NCBI RefSeq assembly: GCF_021213805.1
Contig: NZ_JAJQJI010000002.1
Span: forward strand, 62,001 to 126,000
DNA: 64,000 nt
Source of the DNA: Mycobacterium sp. MYCO198283
Lineage (GTDB): Bacteria; Actinomycetota; Actinomycetes; Mycobacteriales; Mycobacteriaceae
Direction: 5' to 3'
Made by a program: the position numbers and the translations under genes. The notes below the pieces were generated by a model that did no database searches, had not been told where the DNA came from, and saw only the letters and a list, made by a program, of their open reading frames with translations. Below are positions 9,395 to 17,228 of the stretch, one piece after another (position 1 is the first letter of the stretch; every line of letters begins with the position of its first letter).

Positions 9395-10426
9395 TCAGCA
9401 GCGGGCAGGTTCGCCACCGGCAGAAAGCGTTTCCAGCGACGTCACGGCCGCGTCGAGCGTCTCGACCCTGACCAGCCGCAGCCCGTCGTCCGCCGACCGC
9501 GCCTCGGCGCAGTTGCCCGCGGGCACCAGGAAGACCGAGGCGCCCGCCTCCTTGGCCGCCAGGATCTTGTGGGCGATGCCGCCGATGGCGCCCACCCTGC
9601 CCAACGCGTCGATGGTGCCGGAGCCGGCGACGAACGCGCCGCCGTTGAGTTCGCCGGGCGTGAGCTTGTCGACGACCGCGAGGCTGAACATCAGGCCGGC
9701 CGACGGCCCCCCGACGTCAGCCAGGTTGAACGTGATCCGGAACGGCGCCCACGGCGCGTCGATCAGCCCGACGCCGAGGAAGCCGTGACCACGCTCGGGG
9801 TGCTCGCCGAGCGTGATGCGCGTCTCTCCGGTGGGTTCCTTGTCGTCCTTGCGCCGGAAGTCGACGAGGATCTCCTGACCCGGTCGGGTCGCCTGCAGGA
9901 TCGTCTCCAGATCGGACATCTTCGCGACCGGTTTGCCGTCGACGCCGTCGATCGCGTCGCCCGGTTGCAGCTTGCCCGCCGACGGGCCGCCGTCGTTGAC
10001 CGTCTGCACCGTCACCGCCGACGGGTACTTCAGGTGACCGAGGGCGGCGTACTCGGCGTTGAACTCCGACTGCGCAAAGTCCGCGGAGTTGTCCTCGTTC
10101 ACTTCCTCGGTGCTCTTGCCGGGCGGGTAGATCAGCTCGCGGGGCACCAGCTGCTCGCGGCCGGACGCCCACAGTCCGAGCGCCTCGGCGAGGCTCAGGT
10201 TGTCGAGGATCGACACCGTGGTCATGTTCAGATGGCCCTTGGTCGGATACTGCTCGACGTCGTCGCCGGAGATCTCGACGACGTCCTTGCCGTCGACCTG
10301 TCCCAGGGTGTTGACCGTAGGACCGGGCCCCTCGGCGACGAACGGCACCCGCACGCCCACCAGCAGCACCCCGAACACGACGATCGGTATCAGCGCCACC
10401 ACCAGCGTGGCCATCCGCCTGTTCAC
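9395..10426 (-). CDS. PDZ-domain Lon-like serine protease (Rv3194c orthologue)
   Basis: 343 residues. One N-terminal membrane helix (about residues 6-28) is followed by an extracytoplasmic part with a PDZ domain at roughly 130-205 and a Lon-type proteolytic domain at about 210-340. The catalytic pair is visible: Ser242 in GGPSAGLMFSL and Lys287 in GGIAHKILAAKEAGA. No ATPase domain is present, as in other membrane Lon-like proteases, which cleave exported or membrane proteins. GTG 10426 is chosen over ATG 10444 because it matches the MNRR start of relatives and a -10 box sits 7 nt upstream. Divergent from the next gene. Confidence 0.88.
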   Translation of the reverse strand: MNRRMATLVVALIPIVVFGVLLVGVRVPFVAEGPGPTVNTLGQVDGKDVVEISGDDVEQYPTKGHLNMTTVSILDNLSLAEALGLWASGREQLVPRELIYPPGKSTEEVNEDNSADFAQSEFNAEYAALGHLKYPSAVTVQTVNDGGPSAGKLQPGDAIDGVDGKPVAKMSDLETILQATRPGQEILVDFRRKDDKEPTGETRITLGEHPERGHGFLGVGLIDAPWAPFRITFNLADVGGPSAGLMFSLAVVDKLTPGELNGGAFVAGSGTIDALGRVGAIGGIAHKILAAKEAGASVFLVPAGNCAEARSADDGLRLVRVETLDAAVTSLETLSAGGEPARC

Positions 10427-10433
10427 GCCGCCA

Positions 10434-10439
10434 ACCTTA
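10434..10439 (-). promoter_or_regulatory. -10 box (TAAGGT) for leaderless Rv3194c-like transcript
   Basis: On the minus strand TAAGGT is followed by 7 nt (tggcggc) and the GTG at 10426, so transcription should start at the start codon. The competing ATG at 10444 would lie upstream of the transcript. Confidence 0.5.
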
Positions 10440-10508
10440 GACATCGGGGCGGGGCCCGCCGTTCACCCACAGCTGATCGCGCACCTCACCGCGGCCGGGG
10501 CCAGTGGG

Positions 10509-10514
10509 TACCGT
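10509..10514 (+). promoter_or_regulatory. -10 box (TACCGT) for leaderless DUF2342 gene
   Basis: TACCGT is followed by 6 nt and the ATG at 10521, with no Shine-Dalgarno. Together with 10434-10439 it forms a divergent pair of leaderless promoters. Confidence 0.45.
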
Positions 10515-10520
10515 TGAGTC

Positions 10521-11861
10521 ATGTCCGACCTGCCCTTCGGCTTCTCCAACGACGACCCCGACCGCGAGAAGCGCGAGAAGGAGCCGCAGCCGGATCCGTT
10601 CGGCTTCTCCGCCGGCGGCTCGGCGTTCGACATGGCCGAGCTGGGCAAGATGTTCACCCAGCTCGGACAAATGCTCAGCGGTGCCGGCGGCGCGATGGCC
10701 GGCGGCGGGTCGGCGGGTCCGGTCAACTACGACCTGGCGCGGCAGCTGGCGTCGAGTTCGCTGGGATTCGCGGCACCCATCCCGGAATCCACCACACGAG
10801 CGGTCACCGACGCGGTGCGGCTGGCCGAGACGTGGCTGGACGGCGCGACCGCGCTGCCCGCGGGCGCCAACCGCACCGCGGCGTGGACCCCGAACGACTG
10901 GGTGGACAACACCCTGGACACCTGGAAGCGGCTGTGCGACCCGGTCGCCGCGCAGATCTCGCAGGTGTGGGTGTCGGCGCTGCCCGAGGAAGCCAAGGCG
11001 ATGGCCGGGCCGCTGGTGTCGATGATGACGCAGATGGGCGGCATGGCGTTCGGCTCGCAGCTCGGCCAGGCGCTCGGCACGCTGTCCCGCGAGGTGCTGA
11101 CCTCCACTGACATCGGGCTGCCCCTGGGGCCGAAGGGCGTCGCCGCGCTGCTGCCCGACGCCATCGAAGCGCTGTCGGCCGACCTCGAACAGCCACGCAG
11201 CGAGGTGCTGACGTTCCTGGCCGCCCGCGAGGCCGCCCACCACCGGCTGTTCAGCCACGTCCCATGGCTGGCGAGTCAGCTGCTGGGCGCCGTCGAGTCC
11301 TACGCCAAGGGCATGAAGATCGACATGAGCGGCATCGAGGAGGCCGCCCGCGGGATCAACCCGATGGCACTCGGCGATCCCGCCGCCATGGAGCAGCTGC
11401 TCAGCCAGGGGCTCTTCGAGCCGAAGGCCACGCCGGAACAGGCGCAGGCCCTCGAGCGCTTGGAGACGCTGCTCGCCTTGATCGAGGGCTGGGTGCAGAC
11501 CGTCGTCGACGACGCATTGGGCGAGCGCATCCCGGGCACCGCAGCGCTGAGCGAGATGCTGCGCCGGCGCCGCGCCACCGGCGGTCCCGCCGAACAGACC
11601 TTCGCAACCCTGGTGGGGTTGGAGCTGCGGCCGCGCAAGCTCCGCGAGGCCGCAGACCTGTGGCGCCGGCTCACCGAGGCCGTCGGGGTCGATGCCCGCG
11701 ACGCCGTCTGGCAGCACCCCGACCTGCTGCCCGGTGGTGACGATCTCGACGAGCCCGCGGGCTTCATCGACCGCATCGTCGGCGGCGACACCAGCGGCAT
11801 CGACGAGGCCATCGAGGCGCTCGAACGCGACGCCGACGAGGACGGTCCCGCCACCGCCTAG
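10521..11861 (+). CDS. Zincin-like metalloprotease family protein, DUF2342 (Rv3195 orthologue)
   Basis: 446 residues. The N-terminus repeats FGFS and is Glu/Lys-rich; the body is helical. The segment AAREAAHHRLFSHVPWL, with EAAHH followed by a second conserved helix, is the region annotated as zinc-dependent metallopeptidase-like in this actinobacterial family. Substrate and activity are not established, and the classic HExxH order is not seen, so protease activity is an annotation by family. It is followed 50 nt later by the E1-like gene on the same strand. The acidic C-terminus (ALERDADEDGPATA) is typical of relatives. Confidence 0.85.
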   Translation: MSDLPFGFSNDDPDREKREKEPQPDPFGFSAGGSAFDMAELGKMFTQLGQMLSGAGGAMAGGGSAGPVNYDLARQLASSSLGFAAPIPESTTRAVTDAVRLAETWLDGATALPAGANRTAAWTPNDWVDNTLDTWKRLCDPVAAQISQVWVSALPEEAKAMAGPLVSMMTQMGGMAFGSQLGQALGTLSREVLTSTDIGLPLGPKGVAALLPDAIEALSADLEQPRSEVLTFLAAREAAHHRLFSHVPWLASQLLGAVESYAKGMKIDMSGIEEAARGINPMALGDPAAMEQLLSQGLFEPKATPEQAQALERLETLLALIEGWVQTVVDDALGERIPGTAALSEMLRRRRATGGPAEQTFATLVGLELRPRKLREAADLWRRLTEAVGVDARDAVWQHPDLLPGGDDLDEPAGFIDRIVGGDTSGIDEAIEALERDADEDGPATA

Positions 11862-11863
11862 CT

Positions 11864-11872
11864 TGTGGATAA
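11864..11872. promoter_or_regulatory. DnaA-box-like sequence TGTGGATAA
   Basis: TGTGGATAA is the exact reverse complement of the DnaA box TTATCCACA and lies in the 50-nt gap between two genes. A single box far from any origin may be a DnaA titration or regulation site, or chance. Confidence 0.3.
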
Positions 11873-11911
11873 CGGCTCTGCGCGCTCGTTCCCGCGTGCC
11901 AGAGTCGGCGC

Positions 11912-12751
11912 ATGGCCAGCCACTACAGCATCGACCCGGCGCTGCCCGTCCTGCTGCGGCCGGACGGCAGCGTGCAGGTCGGCTGGCATCCGCGCCGGGC
12001 GGTACGGGTTCGGCCGCCCTGCGGTGTGAGCGCCCCGGGGTTCGCCGCGCTGCTGCGCTCGCTGCACTGCCGCACACCCGTCGCGACCTGGCAGCGGCGC
12101 GCCCAGGCGGCCGGCGTCGCCGATCCCGCCGAACTGGACGCCCTGGTCACCGCGCTCGTCGAGGCCGACGTCGTCATCGCGCACCGGCGCCCACGCACGC
12201 GCCGGTCGGCGGCCATCCGCATCCACGGCCGCGGCCCGCTGTCGGATCTCGTCGCCGCCGGGCTGCAGTGCTCCGGTGCGCGGATCCGCCGCAGCGACCA
12301 CGGCACCGCGACCATCACCGCCGACGGCACCGACCTGGTCGTGCTGAGTGACCTGCTGGTCGTCGAGCCGCGGGTGATCCGGCAGCTGCACGCCGCTGCG
12401 ATCCCCCACCTGGCCGTCCGGATCCGCGACCGCACCGGGCTCGTCGGCCCGATGGTGATCCCCGGCGTCACCAGCTGCCTGTCGTGCGCAGACCTGCACC
12501 GCGCCGACCGCGACGAAGCGTGGCCGGCGCTTGCCGCGCAGCTGCGTGACACCGTCGCGACGGCGGACCGGGCCACCGTGCTGGGTACCGCGGCGCTGGC
12601 ACTCCATCAGATCGACCGGGTGATCCGCGCCATCGGCGGTGGCTCCGCGGTGCCGCGCCCGCAAACTCTCGACACCACGCTCGAATTCGACGTCGCGACC
12701 GGCGCGGTCCTGACGCGGACGTGGCGGCGACATCCCGAATGCGGCTGCTGA
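11912..12751 (+). CDS. Orphan TOMM cyclodehydratase-like / E1-like protein (Rv3196 orthologue)
   Basis: 279 residues. The N-terminal ~90 residues resemble a leader-peptide-binding winged domain; the centre (about 100-240) resembles a ThiF/E1-like fold, including VGPMVIPGVTSCLSCADLH. Four cysteines, C189-x2-C192 and C277-x-C279 at the very end, match the zinc-binding set of cyclodehydratase C-proteins that assist YcaO enzymes in making azol(in)e peptides (TOMMs). No YcaO partner, dehydrogenase or precursor peptide is visible nearby, so the protein is an orphan. The family resemblance is recognised; a role in peptide modification is inference. Confidence 0.7.
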   Translation: MASHYSIDPALPVLLRPDGSVQVGWHPRRAVRVRPPCGVSAPGFAALLRSLHCRTPVATWQRRAQAAGVADPAELDALVTALVEADVVIAHRRPRTRRSAAIRIHGRGPLSDLVAAGLQCSGARIRRSDHGTATITADGTDLVVLSDLLVVEPRVIRQLHAAAIPHLAVRIRDRTGLVGPMVIPGVTSCLSCADLHRADRDEAWPALAAQLRDTVATADRATVLGTAALALHQIDRVIRAIGGGSAVPRPQTLDTTLEFDVATGAVLTRTWRRHPECGC

Positions 12752-12807
12752 CACCGGCGTTCCGCTTCGATGACGGCCGACCCGGCGCCGTGGTGGATGA
12801 TGGTGAG

Positions 12808-14118
12808 GTGGCAGAGATCAGACGGGGTCGCGCAGCGCGCAACGCGAAGCTGGCGACGCTCCCGGTGGGGTTCGCGGGCCGGGCGGCGCTCGGCTTCGGC
12901 AAGCGGTTGACCGGCAAATCCCGCGACGAGGTCAACGCGGAGCTGATGGACAAGGCCGCCAACCAGCTCTTCACTGTGCTGGGCGAACTCAAGGGCGGCG
13001 CGATGAAGGTCGGGCAGGCGCTGTCGGTGATGGAAGCGGCCGTGCCCGAGCAGTACGGGGAGCCGTACCGCGAGGCGCTCACCAAACTGCAGAAGGACGC
13101 CCCGCCGCTCCCGGCCGCCCGTGTCCACCGCGTGCTGGACGCGCAGCTCGGCACCCGCTGGCGGGACCGGTTCACCTCGTTCGACGACACGCCGGTGGCG
13201 TCGGCCAGCATCGGCCAGGTGCACAAGGGCGTGTGGTCCGACGGCCGGGAGGTCGCCGTCAAGATCCAGTACCCGGGCGCCGACGAGGCGCTGCGTGCCG
13301 ACCTGAAGACCATGCAGCGCATGGTGAGCGTGCTCAAGCAGCTCTCCCCGGGCGCCGACGTGCAGGGCGTGGTGGACGAGCTGATCGAGCGCACCGAGAT
13401 GGAACTCGACTACCGGCAGGAGGCGGAGAACCAGCGCGCGTTCGCGAAGGCGTACCGCGACGACCCGCACTTCGTCATCCCGGCGATCGTCGCCAGCGCG
13501 CCGAAGGTCGTCATCGCCGAGTGGATCGACGGCATCCCGATGTCGGAGATCATCCGTTCGGGCACCGCAGCACAGCGCGACCTGATGGGCACCCGGCTCG
13601 CCGAGCTGACCTACGGCGCGCCGCGGCGGCTGGAGATGATGCACGGCGACGCCCATCCCGGCAACTTCATGCTGCTGCCGGACGGCCGGATGGGCGTCAT
13701 CGACTTCGGCGCCGTCGCGCCGCTGCCGGGCGGGCTGCCCGAAGACCTCGGGTTGGCGATGCGCTACGCGGTCGAAAAGGACTACGACCGGCTGCTTCCC
13801 ACGCTGGAGGACATCGGGTTCATCCAGCGCGGGGAGCAGGTGTCGGTGCGCGAGATGGAGCAGCTGCTGCGGCAGTACGTCGAACCGGTGGAGGTCGACG
13901 TCTTCCACTACACGCGCAGCTGGCTGCAGAAGCTCACCGCCGCCAACGTCGACCGGTCGGTCGCGCAGCTGAAGACCGCGCGCCAGATGGACCTGCCGCG
14001 CGAGCTCGCCATCCCGATGCGGGTGATCGCGTCGATCGTGGCCATCTCGTGTCAGCTCGACGCGCACGTGCCGGTGAAGGCGCTGGTGTCCGAGCTGGTG
14101 CCCGGCTTCGCCGCCTGA
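12808..14118 (+). CDS. ABC1/UbiB (AarF) family atypical kinase (Rv3197 orthologue)
   Basis: 436 residues from GTG 12808, which matches the VAQIKRGRAARNAK-type start of relatives; GTG 12790 and 12793 are alternatives. ABC1 signatures are present: KGGAMKVGQALS (the KxGQ motif of the N-terminal extension), ASIGQVHKG (alanine-rich loop), VAVKIQYPG (nucleotide-binding lysine), MHGDAHPGNFML (catalytic loop) and VIDFGA (metal-binding DFG). The family consists of protein kinase-like ATPases linked to isoprenoid lipid or quinone metabolism. In mycobacteria this gene precedes the convergent whiB7 and has been discussed with macrolide tolerance, but its substrate is unknown. Confidence 0.9.
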   Translation: MAEIRRGRAARNAKLATLPVGFAGRAALGFGKRLTGKSRDEVNAELMDKAANQLFTVLGELKGGAMKVGQALSVMEAAVPEQYGEPYREALTKLQKDAPPLPAARVHRVLDAQLGTRWRDRFTSFDDTPVASASIGQVHKGVWSDGREVAVKIQYPGADEALRADLKTMQRMVSVLKQLSPGADVQGVVDELIERTEMELDYRQEAENQRAFAKAYRDDPHFVIPAIVASAPKVVIAEWIDGIPMSEIIRSGTAAQRDLMGTRLAELTYGAPRRLEMMHGDAHPGNFMLLPDGRMGVIDFGAVAPLPGGLPEDLGLAMRYAVEKDYDRLLPTLEDIGFIQRGEQVSVREMEQLLRQYVEPVEVDVFHYTRSWLQKLTAANVDRSVAQLKTARQMDLPRELAIPMRVIASIVAISCQLDAHVPVKALVSELVPGFAA

Positions 14119-14119
14119 C

Positions 14120-14149
14120 CCCGGCCGCGACCCTCAGGCCGCGGCCGGG
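14120..14149. terminator. Bidirectional hairpin between ABC1 kinase and whiB7
   Basis: CCCGGCCGCG (14120-14129) pairs perfectly with CGCGGCCGGG (14140-14149) around a 10-nt loop that contains the whiB7 stop codon. It lacks a U-tract on either side but lies exactly between convergent genes. Confidence 0.55.
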
Positions 14150-14409
14150 CTGGGCCGGGGATGCTTGCGCGGCCGGCCCCGCGGACGCTTGCGCGCGACG
14201 ACGGTGCCGTCCTCGAAGATCTGACCGCCCCACACGCCCCACGGCTCGCCCCGCTCCAGCGCGGCGGCCAGGCATTGCACCAACACCGGGCAGTCGGCGC
14301 ACAGCGCCTTTGCCCGTTCCAGCTCGTCGGGGCTCTCGGCGAACCACAGGTCCGGATCCTCGACGCGGCAGGGCAGTTCCGTCGCCTGACCCCGTGTCTG
14401 CCGGGACAT
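14134..14409 (-). CDS. whiB7: WhiB7, antibiotic-resistance transcription activator
   Basis: 91 residues from ATG 14409, preceded by GAAAGGTGA. Four cysteines (C14, C37, C40, C46) hold the [4Fe-4S] cluster; WGVWGG (57-62) is the turn that contacts SigA, and RGRPRK (77-82) is the AT-hook that binds the AT-rich element upstream of target promoters. These three marks together define WhiB7, which activates intrinsic resistance genes (efflux, ribosome protection, its own gene) when translation is inhibited. The long leader upstream carries a uORF and an attenuator, described separately. It is convergent with the ABC1 kinase gene. Confidence 0.97.
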   Translation of the reverse strand: MSRQTRGQATELPCRVEDPDLWFAESPDELERAKALCADCPVLVQCLAAALERGEPWGVWGGQIFEDGTVVARKRPRGRPRKHPRPSPAAA

Positions 14410-14490
14410 CTCTCTCACCTTTCGTTGCATGCGATTCGGGCTGCAGTGCCGGAGAGCCGGGGCGACGTCGAGGTGTCGGAAAACGACGAA

Positions 14491-14520
14491 GGCCACGGAT
14501 CTCGACTGCGATCCGTGGCC
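14491..14520 (-). terminator. Attenuator in the whiB7 leader
   Basis: A perfect 11-bp hairpin (GGCCACGGATC 14491-14501, GATCCGTGGCC 14510-14520, 8-nt loop) is followed on the minus strand by TTCGTCGTTTTCC. It lies after the uORF and 81 nt before the whiB7 start, so it should end transcription before whiB7 unless disrupted. Confidence 0.8.
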
Positions 14521-14529
14521 GGTGTCGGC

Positions 14530-14559
14530 GGAGGCGGGGCTGGTTAGAAGCCGGCCTCC
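14530..14559 (-). promoter_or_regulatory. Second leader hairpin enclosing the uORF stop codon
   Basis: GGAGGC (14530-14535) pairs with GCCTCC (14554-14559), and GGCT (14538-14541) with AGCC (14549-14552). The uORF stop (14544-14546) lies in the loop, so a ribosome ending the uORF would cover this hairpin. It could act as the partner switch for the attenuator. Confidence 0.5.
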
Positions 14560-14699
14560 CTCACGGATGCGCAGTGCGCGGCGGCGGCGTGGCGGCGACG
14601 CGCTCGCGCGGCGGCCGCGGCGGGCGAAGCGGCGGCTACCGGTGCACCGGCCACGGCACGGAGATCCCGCGCGGCGACGAACATCGTCGTGTCTTCCAT
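14544..14699 (-). CDS. whiB7 leader peptide (uORF)
   Basis: 51 codons, starting MEDTTMFVAARDLRAVAG and ending in a TAA at 14544. The ATG follows AGGAGGT, a near-perfect Shine-Dalgarno, so it should be heavily translated. The C-terminal half is Ala/Arg-rich (ARARRRHAAAAH). Established: mycobacterial and streptomycete whiB7 genes have a long leader with a uORF whose impaired translation prevents premature termination. The stop lies 24 nt before the attenuator stem. The peptide itself probably has no function in trans; its translation is the sensor. Confidence 0.75.
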   Translation of the reverse strand: MEDTTMFVAARDLRAVAGAPVAAASPAAAAARARRRHAAAAHCASVREAGF

Positions 14700-14743
14700 C
14701 GTCGGGACCTCCTCTCGCCGTGAGTAGTCGTGAGCGTGCACCG

Positions 14744-14785
14744 AGGCTAACCGGTGGCGTCGGGCCGCCACAACCCGTTTTCTAC
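14744..14785 (-). promoter_or_regulatory. whiB7 promoter with AT-rich WhiB7-binding element
   Basis: On the minus strand GTAGAAAACGGG (14774-14785) precedes a -35 TTGTGG (14768-14773), an 18-nt spacer and a -10 TAGCCT (14744-14749). An AT-rich run just before the -35 is the hallmark of WhiB7-activated promoters, implying autoregulation. Transcription would start near 14737, giving a leader of about 330 nt. Confidence 0.7.
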
Positions 14786-14798
14786 CTGCGGTGATCGG

Positions 14799-16901
14799 TC
14801 AGCGAGCCCGGTCGCGGACCAGCGCCAGCACATCGGCGCCGAACTGCTCGAGCTTGCGCGCACCGATCCCGGGGATCGCGACCAGCGCCGCGTCGTCGGT
14901 GGGCAGCGCCTCGGCGATCGCGATCAGCGTGTTGTCGGAGAACACCACGAAGGCGGGCACGCTCAGCTCCTTTGACGTCCGCAGCCGCCACTCCTTGAGG
15001 TCGGCGAGCAGCTGTTCGTCGATGTCGGACGGGCAGGTCTCGCAGCGGCGCAGCATCACCGCGGCCGGCTTCGTCAGGGCGGCGTTGCAGATGCGGCACC
15101 GGGGCGTGCCGCCCCGAGCGCGCCGCCCGGACCGCTCGGCGGCGGGCGGACGGCTGTCGGGCGCGATGCCGTTGAGGAACCGCGACGGCCGCCGCGACTG
15201 CCGCCCGCCGGCGTTGCGGGCGAGCGCCCAGCTCAGGTGCAGATGGACGCGCGCTCGGGTGACGCCGACGTAGAGCAGTCGGCGCTCCTCTTCCACCGCT
15301 TCGCTGTCCGGGCCGTGGGCCAGCGCGTGGCTGATGGGCAGCGTGCCGTCAGCCAGCCCGACCAGGAACACCGCATCCCACTCCAGTCCCTTTGCCGCGT
15401 GCAGCGACGCCAGCGTCACCCCCTGCACCACCGGCGGGTGCCGGGCGTCCGCCCGCATCCGCAGCTCCGCGAGCAATGCGGGCAGGTCCAGCGCCGGCCG
15501 GGCGGCCACCTCGTCGTCGACGAGCGCGGCCAGCGCGCCCAACGTCTCCCACCGCTCGCGGGCGCGGGTGCCGGCCGGCGGGTCGGCGGTGAGGCCGAGC
15601 GGCTCGAGCACCTGCCGCACCAACTCGGGCAGCGGCAGGTCCGACCCCTCGCCGCGTTCGGCGGCGCGCTGCAGCGCGAGCAGGCCCTGCCGGATTTCCT
15701 GGCGGGTGAAGAAACCCTCGCCGCCGCGCACCTGGAACGGCACGCCGGCCTCGGTGAGCGCCTCCTCGTAGGCCTCCGACTGCGCGTTGATGCGGTACAG
15801 CACCGCGATCTCGGCGAGCGCGGTGCCGGCGTCGAGCAGCTTCTTGATCGCGCGGGCCACCGCCGCCGCCTCGGCCGCCTCGTCGGGATGTTCGGCGAAT
15901 GCCGGCGGCGGTCCGGGCGGCCGCTGGCCGACCAGGTGCAGCTTGCTGCCCGCCACCCGGCCGCGGGCGGCGGCGATCACGCGGTTGGCCAGCGACACGA
16001 CCTGCGGCGTCGACCGGTAGTCGCGTTCCAGCCGCACCACGGTGGCGTCGGGGAAGCGGCGCGGGAACTCCAGCAGGTAGTTCGGGGTGGCGCCGGTGAA
16101 CGAGTAGATGGTCTGGTTGGCGTCGCCGACGACAGTCAGGTCGTCACGGTCGCCGAGCCAGGCGGTGAGCACCCGCTGCTGCAGCGGCGTGACGTCCTGG
16201 TACTCGTCGACGACGAAGCAGCGGTAGCGGTCGCGGAACTCGGTGGCGACGGCCTCGTCGTTCTCGATGGCGGCGGCGGTGTGCAGCAGCAGGTCGTCGA
16301 AGTCGAGGAGCATGAGATCGGTCTGGCGCGCCTTGAGCGCTTCGTACCCGGCGTAGACGGCGGCGACCTTCGCCGGGTCCATGGGGGTGTCGCGGGAGAC
16401 CTCCGCCACCACCGCCGCGTACTGCTCGGGAGTGATCAGCGACGCCTTCGCCCACTCGATCTCGCCCGCCAGGTCACGGATGTCGTCGGTGGCGGTGGAC
16501 ACCCCCGACCTGCTGGCCGCCTGCGCGACGACCGAGAACTTGCTGTCGAGCAGCTGCCAGCCGGTGTTGCCCACCACCCGAGGCCAGAAGTAGCGCAACT
16601 GACGGCGCGCCGCCGCGTGGAAGGTGACCGCCTGCACCGCCGACGTTCCGGTTCCGGCGTCGAGCTGACGGAGCCGGCCGCGCATCTCCCCCGCCGCCCG
16701 GGCGGTGAAGGTCACCGCCAGCACCTGGCCGGGCGCCACGTGACCGGACGCGACGAGGTGGGCGATGCGGCGGGTGATGGTGCGGGTCTTGCCGGTGCCC
16801 GCGCCGGCCAGCACGCACACCGGGCCGCGGGGGGCGGTGACGGCGTCGCGCTGCTCGTCGTCGAGCCCGTCGAGGCTCTCGGAGGCGGCGGCCACGGACA
16901 T
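14799..16901 (-). CDS. uvrD2: UvrD2, superfamily 1 DNA helicase
   Basis: 700 residues from ATG 16901, which aligns with the M. tuberculosis start; ATG 16910 is 3 codons upstream. Motifs in order: Walker [17 protein letters not shown] Walker [13 protein letters not shown], the SF1 motif [10 protein letters not shown], and [13 protein letters not shown] / [10 protein letters not shown] near the end of the motor. A tetracysteine unit (CRICN ... CETC) and an HRDC domain ([15 protein letters not shown] to the C-terminus) follow; both are diagnostic of UvrD2. The enzyme unwinds DNA 3' to 5' and the tetracysteine part is needed for this. UvrD2 is essential in M. tuberculosis. Divergent from mrx1 with 77 nt between starts. 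Confidence 0.96.
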   Translation of the reverse strand: MSVAAASESLDGLDDEQRDAVTAPRGPVCVLAGAGTGKTRTITRRIAHLVASGHVAPGQVLAVTFTARAAGEMRGRLRQLDAGTGTSAVQAVTFHAAARRQLRYFWPRVVGNTGWQLLDSKFSVVAQAASRSGVSTATDDIRDLAGEIEWAKASLITPEQYAAVVAEVSRDTPMDPAKVAAVYAGYEALKARQTDLMLLDFDDLLLHTAAAIENDEAVATEFRDRYRCFVVDEYQDVTPLQQRVLTAWLGDRDDLTVVGDANQTIYSFTGATPNYLLEFPRRFPDATVVRLERDYRSTPQVVSLANRVIAAARGRVAGSKLHLVGQRPPGPPPAFAEHPDEAAEAAAVARAIKKLLDAGTALAEIAVLYRINAQSEAYEEALTEAGVPFQVRGGEGFFTRQEIRQGLLALQRAAERGEGSDLPLPELVRQVLEPLGLTADPPAGTRARERWETLGALAALVDDEVAARPALDLPALLAELRMRADARHPPVVQGVTLASLHAAKGLEWDAVFLVGLADGTLPISHALAHGPDSEAVEEERRLLYVGVTRARVHLHLSWALARNAGGRQSRRPSRFLNGIAPDSRPPAAERSGRRARGGTPRCRICNAALTKPAAVMLRRCETCPSDIDEQLLADLKEWRLRTSKELSVPAFVVFSDNTLIAIAEALPTDDAALVAIPGIGARKLEQFGADVLALVRDRAR

Positions 16902-16978
16902 GGGGTTCATTCTGTCAGCCGGGCCCGACATCGGTGGCCGCGGGAAGAGACCTGCGCGGCGATGCGTTCAATAGGTCC

Positions 16979-17227
16979 ATGACGACGAGCGAAGCGCCGC
17001 TGACGATGTACACCACCTCCTGGTGCGGCTACTGCATGCGGTTGAAGAAGATGCTGCAGTCGGCGGGCATCGACTACGCCGAGGTCAACATCGAAGAGGA
17101 TCCGGCCGCCGCGAAATTCGTCGAGCAGGCCAACGGCGGCAACCGCACGGTGCCGACCGTCAAGTTCCCGGACGGCAGCACGCTGACCAATCCGAGCCTC
17201 AAGGACGTGCAGGCCAAGCTGGGCTGA
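16979..17227 (+). CDS. mrx1: Mycoredoxin (glutaredoxin-like, CGYC)
   Basis: 82 residues from ATG 16979. The active site is C16-G-Y-C19 in YTTSWCGYCMRLKK, and NGGNRTVPTVKFPDGS is the cis-proline substrate-binding block. Mycoredoxin-1 reduces mixed disulfides between proteins and mycothiol, the actinobacterial counterpart of glutaredoxin with glutathione. It sits divergently beside uvrD2, as in M. tuberculosis (Rv3198A). A possible -10 (TTCAAT) ends 6 nt before the ATG. It is tail-to-tail with the DUF4097 gene, 1 nt apart. Confidence 0.95.
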   Translation: MTTSEAPLTMYTTSWCGYCMRLKKMLQSAGIDYAEVNIEEDPAAAKFVEQANGGNRTVPTVKFPDGSTLTNPSLKDVQAKLG

Positions 17228-17228
17228 G

